Assembly: GCA_947624125.1 (NCBI GenBank)
Contig: CANQIY010000029.1
Location: forward strand, 1-12,111
Source of the DNA: an uncultured Bacilli bacterium
Lineage (GTDB): Bacteria; Bacillota_I; Bacilli_A; RF39; UBA660
Length of the DNA: 12,111 bases
Direction of reading: 5' to 3'
Positions 6,213 through 12,111 of the stretch are shown piece by piece. The notes under the pieces are model-generated. The model did no database searches. It had not been told where the DNA came from and saw nothing but the letters and a program-made list of their open reading frames with translations. Position 1 is the first letter of the stretch, and every line of letters begins with the position of its first letter. A program made the translations under genes and the position numbers.

Positions 6213-6278
6213 GGAAAATTCTTTTAAACGAGGGATTTTCATGAGTTCTAATAAATTTACGTTTATTAGAACTTTTTT
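6213..6278 (+). ncRNA. Putative antisense small RNA to the leader of the modification operon
   Basis: A good promoter followed within 70 bases by a strong terminator defines an RNA of about 66 nt. It would fold into two hairpins: AAAATTC/GGATTTT (6215-6221 with 6233-6239, one G-U pair) and the 12-bp terminator stem. The minus-strand promoter at 6323-6352 transcribes across the same DNA, so the RNA would be fully complementary to the operon leader about 75-180 bases before the 6138 start. It could therefore tune leader folding, stability or readthrough. Alternative: GAGGG six bases before ATG at 6241 opens a 33-codon frame to 6342 (MSSNKFTFIR, then a hydrophobic stretch), which could be a small membrane peptide of type I toxin style. 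The terminator sits on its first codons, so readthrough would be needed. The RNA is inferred from sequence signals only. Confidence 0.45.
6244..6278 (+). terminator. Strong intrinsic terminator of the antisense unit
   Basis: AGTTCTAATAAA (6244-6255) pairs perfectly with TTTATTAGAACT (6262-6273) around a 6-base loop, followed by T to 6278. The minus strand has no T-run on the other side, so it ends only plus-strand transcripts. On the minus strand the same stem is a leader hairpin. Confidence 0.7.
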
Positions 6279-6322
6279 CTTTCCTGTAGTACTATTGCTA
6301 CTTCTATTTGCACTCCACTATA

Positions 6323-6352
6323 AGTTTATCATTGAAAGATAACTATTGTCAA
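6323..6352 (-). promoter_or_regulatory. Promoter of the Cys/His-HsdS-HsdM operon
   Basis: Read on the minus strand: consensus TTGACA (6352-6347), 18 bases, TAAACT (6328-6323), with TG one base before the -10. It begins 11 bp after the stop codon of the PcfJ-domain gene. The predicted leader to the ATG at 6138 is about 180 nt and contains the 12-bp hairpin. Confidence 0.65.
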
Positions 6353-6362
6353 TAAATAAATA

Positions 6363-7817
6363 TTAAATAATAACTATTCTTTTTTCCCAATTTTTAATAA
6401 TAGTAGTTAATTCTCTACTTGGCATTTCATTATATTTACTTCTCATTTGCACTACTTTTCCTTTTCGAACTTCAATTGTTACTAAAGATTTTTTAATATT
6501 TTTTTTATCTCTTAAAAAATAAATTTGACAATTATTTTGACTATAATCATCAGCGTAGGTTCTAACACAATTACATTGCATTTTACTTTCTTCTACTAAA
6601 CTATTTAAAGAAGGAGCAGGATAGATAATATATTTTTCTTCTTCATATTTGTTCACTTTTAATTTTTGACTCAACTTCTTTATGTTTTTATCTATTTTGG
6701 GCATGTAAACTTTTTTATAATCACTTGTTACTTTATCATGAGCTTCCTTTAAATTTAAAGGATATAAAATAGTCTTATCTTTCATATTATAACCTAATCT
6801 TTTGGCAATTTTTAAATAATCATAATATTCATACATTGCATCATCTCCTAAATTATTTTCTTTAAAATACTTATATAATTTAGCAAAATTAATTTTTGTA
6901 ATATTTACTAAATCTTCAAGAGCATAGATATTATGACCTAAAAATTTAATTAAATCTATATCACACTTTAAACATAATTTTAATGCTTCTAGCTCCCGGG
7001 CATTTAATTCTTCATTTTTTATAAAATTAAAATATTCACAACTTTTATTAAGTAGTGACTTCATCTTATCATCATATTCTAAATTATAGACATCATCAAA
7101 AGCTAAACTATATAATTCGTTATTTATTAAATATTCAAATGATGGCTCCCAAAGAGCATAATACAATAGGAAAGACGCTAAAATGGTTTTTTCTTCTAAA
7201 TATTTTTGGGCAAGCCAAAGCTTACTATATTTATACACCGTCTTTTTTAATAATTCCAAATTAGCTGTATAAAGGAATCCTTGATAATAATCGTTAATTA
7301 ATACAAAATCTAAATCTTCTACTTTACGGGTTTTTTTTAAATATTCATAAGTATATTCTTTATGGTTAGTTACATCAATTAATTTATCTTTCTTAATATA
7401 AAAAGCCCTTAGGATACTTACATCACTCATTTTTAGGGGAAAATAAATCAGTTCATGATAATAAGATACTTCTTCTTTAATAACATAAAAAATTAAATCA
7501 TTATCATTTAAATCATAAACAAAATATAGATTTTCATAATAAAAATTTTCAAAATCTACTGGAACACCTAGGTAAATTAAATTATCCTTATATTTATTAA
7601 ATTCATATTTTATTTCACAATTAGGGCAAAATAAATTTTCATCTAAAACATGTAAACATTTAGAACAATAATAGTTCTCTTTTTCATCACTAATAATATT
7701 TTGGGCACTTTTATTTTTAATAAATGCTCGAACTTCGTCTGGAATTTCTTCTTTAGTCCAAATTTTTGGATAATCTAAAATAGTTTTAAAATCTTGCGAA
7801 AATTTTAGCTGACGCAT
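6363..7817 (-). CDS. PcfJ-domain protein with N-terminal zinc ribbon
   Basis: Codes for 484 residues. Residues 51-67 form a CxxC...CxxC zinc ribbon (Cys 51, 54, 64, 67). The middle (about 90-340) is helical with no recognised domain. Residues about 345-480 match the PcfJ-like domain (named from a protein of pheromone-responsive conjugative plasmids of Enterococcus): LNSLVEES, MQCNCVRTYADDY, a short strand ending IYFLRD, then LVTIEVRKGKVVQMRSKYNE and a final helix with W474. The biochemical role of this domain is not established. No conjugation or replication gene accompanies it here, and such proteins are also common on chromosomes of gut Firmicutes. The ribosome site is weak (GAGATGAG). It lies 42 bp after the nuclease gene and is probably the last gene of the ATPase-nuclease operon. 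No terminator is visible before the promoter at 6352. Confidence 0.8.
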   Translation of the reverse strand: MRQLKFSQDFKTILDYPKIWTKEEIPDEVRAFIKNKSAQNIISDEKENYYCSKCLHVLDENLFCPNCEIKYEFNKYKDNLIYLGVPVDFENFYYENLYFVYDLNDNDLIFYVIKEEVSYYHELIYFPLKMSDVSILRAFYIKKDKLIDVTNHKEYTYEYLKKTRKVEDLDFVLINDYYQGFLYTANLELLKKTVYKYSKLWLAQKYLEEKTILASFLLYYALWEPSFEYLINNELYSLAFDDVYNLEYDDKMKSLLNKSCEYFNFIKNEELNARELEALKLCLKCDIDLIKFLGHNIYALEDLVNITKINFAKLYKYFKENNLGDDAMYEYYDYLKIAKRLGYNMKDKTILYPLNLKEAHDKVTSDYKKVYMPKIDKNIKKLSQKLKVNKYEEEKYIIYPAPSLNSLVEESKMQCNCVRTYADDYSQNNCQIYFLRDKKNIKKSLVTIEVRKGKVVQMRSKYNEMPSRELTTIIKNWEKRIVII

Positions 7818-7859
7818 AAACTCATCTCTTTTTTCCTATTTTAACATTAAACAATTTAA

Positions 7860-8576
7860 TTAGCTATAACTTTCTCCTGTTTTGTAATCAATTGTAATAT
7901 TATCTTGGACGTTGTATAAATAAACATTAAATTTTATTCCTTTACCATTATCTTCTACTGATAAAGCTTCCATTTGCACACCACTAGCTAAAAGATTTTG
8001 GCCATCAAAAAGAGGTGTTACGCGATATAAAACATGATTATTTGTTTCTTTAATGTAACTTGCTACTTTACTTTCAAATTCTTCTTCCATTAAAGTATTC
8101 ATTTGTCTTGTACATGTAATTAAATTCTGTTTATTATCATTCTCACCCGTTAGTTGAAACCCAATTAAATGACAACGATTATAAAGATATTTACCCGGAA
8201 CTTCAGAATATGTCGCTTGGATGAAACCCGATGGCGTAACATTACTAATATCTCCTCTTTCTTCTTTTGGCATTAAATCTTTACCAATTAAAGCTTCAGC
8301 TCTTCCACACCGACCTAAAAAATCAAGACTACTATATGTTTCATAAGACTTAACAATTAAATCTGTCACCGAAAATTCTGGCTCATTATTATTAATAATA
8401 ACATAGGGATGCCCATCATATTCCGGAATTTCTTCTAAATTATAATTAGGAATGGGATTAGCATAACTATAAATAAAATTCTTAATATCATCCTCAAAAT
8501 GATAATATAAACATAATAATAAAACTACGATTAAACTTAAAAATGTTCTTTTTATTTTTCTTTTACTTCTTTTCAT
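7860..8576 (-). CDS. Membrane-anchored DNA/RNA non-specific endonuclease (EndA/NucA-like, beta-beta-alpha metal fold)
   Basis: Codes for 238 residues. A basic N-terminus (KRSKRKIKR) and hydrophobic residues 12-25 form an uncleaved signal anchor, so the enzyme acts outside the membrane. The active-site block at 131-160 contains NRCHLIGFQLTGEN with the catalytic His at 136 and the metal-binding Asn expected at 151 (KQNLIT). GRCGRAEA at 88-95 and the end near 'LLASGVQMEA' (195-204) fit Gram-positive members. Such nucleases degrade extracellular DNA; the pneumococcal EndA relative acts in DNA uptake, but no competence genes are seen here. AAGGAG lies inside the last two codons of the ATPase gene (AAG GAG TAG T ATG), so translation is coupled to that gene. 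The length is normal for the family. Confidence 0.85.
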   Translation of the reverse strand: MKRSKRKIKRTFLSLIVVLLLCLYYHFEDDIKNFIYSYANPIPNYNLEEIPEYDGHPYVIINNNEPEFSVTDLIVKSYETYSSLDFLGRCGRAEALIGKDLMPKEERGDISNVTPSGFIQATYSEVPGKYLYNRCHLIGFQLTGENDNKQNLITCTRQMNTLMEEEFESKVASYIKETNNHVLYRVTPLFDGQNLLASGVQMEALSVEDNGKGIKFNVYLYNVQDNITIDYKTGESYS

Positions 8577-8577
8577 A

Positions 8578-11190
8578 CTACTCCTTATAAGTTATTTTTT
8601 TATAAATTTCTCCAAATAATAATATGGCAAGGCTTATAATAAATAAAATTAATAAATGCGAAAAAGGGATAGAACTAGTTTGCAAAAATTGCGCTAAAAG
8701 AGGTATTTCCATAACAATTATTTGTAATAAAATTGATGCCGCGACACCATAAAAGATAAGGGGATTTCTTTTAATCGGAATATTTAAAACTGATTCTTTT
8801 TCACTCCGGCAATTAAAAGCATGAATATTTTGAATAAAGACCATTAAAGCCATGATATAACCTCTAGCAAGAGATAGAGCCATTTGTAAAAAATGAAGTA
8901 AATAAATCCAAATAATAAAAATTACTAATCCAATAAATAAACCACTAGCAATTATTTCTCGAAATAATCTTTTATCAAAAAGAGGTTCTTTTGGATTAAT
9001 TGGTTTTTCTTGCATTATTTTATTATCACCTTTCTCAAAAGAGAGAGCAAAATCTTGAATACCATCAGTTACAACATTAAGCCATAAAAGTTGAATAGCA
9101 ACAAGAGGCATTGGTAAATCAAATAAAATTGATAATGTAAAAAATAATACTTCTGCTAAACCACAAGATATTAAGAAATAGATTATTTTTCTTATATTAG
9201 CATAAGCGCATCTTCCCTCATATATTCCTGATACAATTGATTTAAAATTATCATCCATAATAATCATATCAGAAGCATCTCTTGCGATATCAGTTCCACT
9301 TCCCATTGCAATACCAATATTAGCGCTTTTAAGAGCGGGAGCATCATTAACCCCATCACCAGTTACGGCAACAAACTCCTCATTTTCTTTTAATGCATTA
9401 ATGATATTTAACTTTTGAATAGGGGTAACTCTTGCAAATATTTTTTTATTTTTAATAAATTTATTAAATTCTTTTTCGCCTTTTTTAATGTATTCTTCTA
9501 ATTCTTTTCCTGTTGTTACATCTTCATAACTTTTAGCAAGTCCGAGTTCTTTTGCAATTGACAATGAAGTTAAGGGATGGTCACCAGTTATCATTAAAAC
9601 TTTTATTCCCGCTTCATGACAACTTTCAATGGCAGTGATTACATCTTTTCTTATGGGGTCAATAAAACCAACCATTCCCATAAAAACTAATTTTTTTATG
9701 TCTTCTTCGGTATATGTTTTCTTTTTTTCCACTTCACCATTAGCAATAGCTATAACGCGGTACCCATCTTGGGCTAATTTTTCATTTTGATTATCTAAAT
9801 AGTCTGAATTAATTTTAGCATTAGTTAAATTAATTTTCGTACAAAAATTTTTAATTACTTCTAATGAACCTTTTACCGTACAATAAATTTTATCATTCCA
9901 TTCATAAAAAACCGCTGAATATTTATTTTCTGATTCATAAGGAATTCGGTAAATTATTTTAGCATTGTTATCTATCTGTAATTTTTGGGCTAAAACTAAA
10001 AAAGCTATATCAATCGAATCACCAACATATTTTTTATTTACGAAGTTAGCTTCATTATTAATTAAACCTAAAAAGCCTATTTTCTTAGCTTCTTCTAAAT
10101 TATTTCCCTGTATACTTCCTTCTAAATTGTAACCAACACCAGTAATATTACAAGATTCATTATTAGGAAAAAGAATAATTCGTGCCATTTGTTCATTAAC
10201 AGTTAGCGTTCCCGTTTTATCTGAAGCTATAACAGTTACACTTCCTAGGGATTCAACTGAATTTAATTTGCGCACTATTACATTTTTTTTAGCCATTTTA
10301 TTTGACGCAATAGTAAGAGCCATTGTAAGTGCTAGAGGTAATCCTTCTGGCATCGCGGAAACAGATAACGCAATTACAGATAAAAATATTTCTTTATAAG
10401 GCACATTTTTAACAATTAACAAAACTGTTAAAATAATTGCAACAATAATAAGAAGAAAACTTATTTGTTTTGAAAATTTAGTAATTCGAATCGTTAGTGG
10501 TGATAATTCATCTTCTGTTTTATTCAATGTTTCTTGAATTTTACCTATTTCTGTTTTCATTCCTATTTTTACTACTACCGCAAGAGCGCGTCCTCTTACC
10601 ACATTAGTTCCTGCAAATAACATATTACTTTGTTCCGCTATGGAAATATTTTCTTCTAAAATTATATCTTTATTTTTAGTAATATTAACACTTTCACCAG
10701 TTAAAATCGATTCATCAACTAATAAATTTTGAGCATCAATTATTCTTAAATCAGCATTTATTTTATCACCTGACTCTAAAATTACTATATCACCTAGTGT
10801 TAATTCACTTGAATCAATTTTAATAATTTTACCATTTCTTTTTACTTTTGATTTCAAACTTACTAATTTAGATAATTGCAAAGCTGTATTATTAGCTTTA
10901 TATTCTTGCCATGTTCCCATACAAACATCTATTAAAATAATAAATAAAATTGCTAAAGCATCTATGAATTCTCCTACCAATAAGGAAACTAATACTGTTA
11001 CCATTAATAATATAACAATAGGTTCTTTTAATTCTTCCCAAAAAAATAATAATAGCGATTTATTTTTCTTAGATGGTAATGTATTTAAACCATATTCTGC
11101 TTTTCTTTTATCAACTTCAATAGTTGTTAAACCATCAATTGTTGTATCTAACTCTTTTAAAATATCGTCAATATTACGGTTATGGTACAT
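8578..11190 (-). CDS. P-type cation ATPase, Ca2+-type (P2)
   Basis: Codes for 870 residues, full length. An N-terminal cation-ATPase domain (about 5-70) is followed by the actuator motif TGES (164-167), M4 with PEGLP (281-285), the phosphorylation site DKTGTLT with Asp324, nucleotide-domain motifs KGS (440-442), TGDHP (535-539), GDGVNDAPAL (611-620), and a C-terminal set of membrane helices to residue about 865. It pumps cations, most likely Ca2+, across the membrane using ATP. Ca2+-pump residues Glu in PEGLP, Glu680 (M5), Asn705, Thr708 and Asp709 (M6) are kept, but the M5 Asn of SERCA is a Gly (677), which suggests one rather than two binding sites or a shifted ion preference. GAGG precedes ATG by about 7 bases and a good promoter lies just upstream. 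It is the first gene of a likely operon with the nuclease and PcfJ-domain genes. Confidence 0.92.
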   Translation of the reverse strand: MYHNRNIDDILKELDTTIDGLTTIEVDKRKAEYGLNTLPSKKNKSLLLFFWEELKEPIVILLMVTVLVSLLVGEFIDALAILFIILIDVCMGTWQEYKANNTALQLSKLVSLKSKVKRNGKIIKIDSSELTLGDIVILESGDKINADLRIIDAQNLLVDESILTGESVNITKNKDIILEENISIAEQSNMLFAGTNVVRGRALAVVVKIGMKTEIGKIQETLNKTEDELSPLTIRITKFSKQISFLLIIVAIILTVLLIVKNVPYKEIFLSVIALSVSAMPEGLPLALTMALTIASNKMAKKNVIVRKLNSVESLGSVTVIASDKTGTLTVNEQMARIILFPNNESCNITGVGYNLEGSIQGNNLEEAKKIGFLGLINNEANFVNKKYVGDSIDIAFLVLAQKLQIDNNAKIIYRIPYESENKYSAVFYEWNDKIYCTVKGSLEVIKNFCTKINLTNAKINSDYLDNQNEKLAQDGYRVIAIANGEVEKKKTYTEEDIKKLVFMGMVGFIDPIRKDVITAIESCHEAGIKVLMITGDHPLTSLSIAKELGLAKSYEDVTTGKELEEYIKKGEKEFNKFIKNKKIFARVTPIQKLNIINALKENEEFVAVTGDGVNDAPALKSANIGIAMGSGTDIARDASDMIIMDDNFKSIVSGIYEGRCAYANIRKIIYFLISCGLAEVLFFTLSILFDLPMPLVAIQLLWLNVVTDGIQDFALSFEKGDNKIMQEKPINPKEPLFDKRLFREIIASGLFIGLVIFIIWIYLLHFLQMALSLARGYIMALMVFIQNIHAFNCRSEKESVLNIPIKRNPLIFYGVAASILLQIIVMEIPLLAQFLQTSSIPFSHLLILFIISLAILLFGEIYKKITYKE

Positions 11191-11216
11191 TTTATCGCCT
11201 CGCTTATCTTAATATA

Positions 11217-11245
11217 AGATTAACATAAAATTACTATTTTGACAA
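11217..11245 (-). promoter_or_regulatory. Promoter of the P-type ATPase operon
   Basis: Read on the minus strand: TTGTCA (11245-11240), 17 bases, TAATCT (11222-11217), with TG one base before the -10. An ATCTT-AATAT-AAGAT inverted repeat (11206-11220) covers the -10 and the start of the leader and could be an operator. Confidence 0.6.
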
Positions 11246-11251
11246 CCAAGC

Positions 11252-11401
11252 TTATTCATGTGAGGAAGGATGTTTTTCTTGCCATTTACGAATTAAATAT
11301 TTTAAAAATTTACTCCAAAGTTTGCCAATTATAAAAAGAATTATTAAAGTTAAGACAATACCTAAAAATAGAAAAAAACTAGCTATATAATATCTAGACA
11401 T
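11252..11401 (-). CDS. Small single-pass membrane protein, 49 residues
   Basis: ATG at 11401-11399 is preceded by GGTGAT three bases away, which matches the 3' part of the full Shine-Dalgarno sequence and gives correct spacing. Residues about 5-26 are a continuous hydrophobic helix (YYIASFFLFLGIVLTLIILF). The rest is basic and amphipathic (KLWSKFLKYLIRKWQEKH), so the C-terminus is probably cytoplasmic. It stops with TAA 61 bp before the ATPase start and has its own promoter. The ATPase promoter overlaps the gap directly after its stop. The family is not recognised. The position invites the idea of a small regulator of the pump, as with other short peptides bound to P-type ATPases, but this is inference. 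Confidence 0.6.
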   Translation of the reverse strand: MSRYYIASFFLFLGIVLTLIILFIIGKLWSKFLKYLIRKWQEKHPSSHE

Positions 11402-11421
11402 CCTATCACCATCTTATTTTC

Positions 11422-11450
11422 AATGTAACATAAATTTAAATTAAGAACAA
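11422..11450 (-). promoter_or_regulatory. Promoter of the 49-residue membrane protein gene
   Basis: Read on the minus strand: TTGTTC (11450-11445), 17 bases, TACATT (11427-11422), with TG one base before the -10. The -35 lies immediately after the terminator of the upstream gene. Confidence 0.5.
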
Positions 11451-11485
11451 GAAAAAATGTTAATAACATTGCAATTATTAACATT
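11451..11485 (-). terminator. Intrinsic terminator of the surface protein gene
   Basis: AATGTTAATAA (11456-11466) and TTATTAACATT (11475-11485) form a perfect 11-bp stem with an 8-base loop. On the minus strand the stem is followed by a run of T (TTTTC). It lies 20 bp after the stop codon at 11506. Confidence 0.75.
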
Positions 11486-11505
11486 AATATATAAAATATT
11501 ATTTG

Positions 11506-12111
11506 TTAATTTGTAGGACTTAGAACAAGACGTGAGGAAATGAATTCGCCACATTCACCGGTAACCGTGCGAAAGTAGAACTGACCAGTTAATACTCCAT
11601 CAGCAAAGGTACCTCCACGATGGAACCATAAACTTGTAAGGTCACGTAACTCTGAAAGGTCAGCATACCAACCATTATGATAATATAGCACTCCATTTTT
11701 TTCATAATAATTATAAAATGGGCCCATTTCTCCTGTCGCATCTCCTAATATTCTATTATTATAAGAGGTAGTAGTACTATTTTCTGAATATTTATCAAAA
11801 TAACCTTTATATTTGTTAAGTTCATCATCACTAAAACCACTTTTTGTACTATCATTTTTGCTATATGCGGCCATTAATTCATGTGAACCACCACTCATAT
11901 CATATATTCCTGTTATATTTCCCGTTGTACTAGCTAAGGAGCCGGTTGGTGTATTATATGGTTGGGTTACTGTATCGCCTGTTCCGAATGTTCCATGATA
12001 GCTACTTTGGTCGGTATTTGGTGCTGCTGAATAGCCTGTCATGTATGTTTCATTGTTATTTATTCTTATTTCTGTTCCTATTCCATATGCTGAATGAGAA
12101 AGATAAGCTAC
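11506..12111 (-). CDS. Secreted/surface protein with a SUMF1- or pilin-like C-terminal domain, N-terminus outside the window
   Basis: The frame stays open to the right edge, reading VAYLSHSAYGIGTEIRINNN before the first internal Met, so the true start lies beyond 12111. At least 201 residues are present. The pattern 'AYLSHS.YG....IRINN...Y.TGYSA', then STTGNITGIYDMSGGSHELM, GDATGEMGPF, WFHRGGTF and SSRLVLSPTN, is common in envelope proteins of uncultured gut Bacilli, many annotated with a prepilin-type N-terminus. The 'GIYDMSGG..E' and terminal 'R.VLSP' elements resemble the formylglycine-generating (SUMF1) fold, here likely a non-enzymatic binding domain. The protein is rich in Ser, Thr, Asn, Gly and Tyr with a single Cys, as usual outside the cell. 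The signal or prepilin segment is not visible. The gene ends with TAA and a strong terminator. Confidence 0.65.
   Translation of the reverse strand, partial: VAYLSHSAYGIGTEIRINNNETYMTGYSAAPNTDQSSYHGTFGTGDTVTQPYNTPTGSLASTTGNITGIYDMSGGSHELMAAYSKNDSTKSGFSDDELNKYKGYFDKYSENSTTTSYNNRILGDATGEMGPFYNYYEKNGVLYYHNGWYADLSELRDLTSLWFHRGGTFADGVLTGQFYFRTVTGECGEFISSRLVLSPTN

Noticed and set aside
6213..6278. Riboswitch upstream of a plus-strand gene
   Set aside because: The promoter and terminator pair would suit an attenuator, but no plus-strand gene follows except the doubtful 33-codon frame, and I recognise no aptamer core.
7055..7264. Plus-strand open frame inside the PcfJ-domain gene
   Set aside because: It lies wholly opposite a well-supported gene and has no promoter, ribosome site or recognisable protein pattern.
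10964..11212. Plus-strand open frame opposite the start of the P-type ATPase gene
   Set aside because: It is antisense to a certain gene and encodes no recognisable protein.
11813..11998. Plus-strand open frame opposite the surface protein gene
   Set aside because: It is antisense to the surface protein frame, which carries clear family patterns.

Overview
The window is very AT-rich, with Shine-Dalgarno sites of the AGGAG type, TAA/TAG stops and TGG tryptophan codons in the intact genes. This suggests a low-GC Firmicutes/Mollicutes-like bacterium using the standard code. A surface protein at the right edge, of a kind common in uncultured gut Bacilli (RF39/Erysipelotrichales-like), points to the same group; the assignment is inference. 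No rRNA, tRNA, CRISPR array or complete insertion sequence was seen.

Left part (1-2719) is an accessory, decaying region. It holds the C-terminus of a YhcG/DUF1016 nuclease, a remnant of a surface protein with repeated beta domains, and an OLD/RecF-like ATPase pseudogene with a TAA at codon 9 and a lost 3' end. An intact helix-turn-helix protein follows, with its own promoter and terminator, lying between two copies of a 29-bp repeat. A long unrecognised open frame broken by a TGA closes the region.

The middle part (2720-6352) looks like a defence or modification locus, all on the minus strand. One promoter at 6323-6352 appears to drive a 68-residue Cys/His protein, a half-size type I specificity subunit (HsdS, one recognition domain) and an HsdM-like adenine methylase that ends in an XRE helix-turn-helix domain. 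No HsdR gene is present in the window. A stand-alone ABC-type ATPase follows behind a separate -10 box. A short plus-strand transcription unit (promoter 6179-6207, terminator 6244-6278) lies inside the leader of this operon and would give an RNA fully complementary to it. The methylase-regulator fusion with a half specificity subunit and an antisense RNA is the most interesting arrangement here.

Right part (6363-12111) carries housekeeping-like and surface genes, also on the minus strand. A Ca2+-type P-ATPase is translationally coupled to a membrane-anchored DNA/RNA non-specific endonuclease, followed by a PcfJ-domain protein with a zinc ribbon. A 49-residue single-pass membrane protein with its own promoter precedes the ATPase. 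A partial secreted/surface protein with a strong terminator runs off the right edge.
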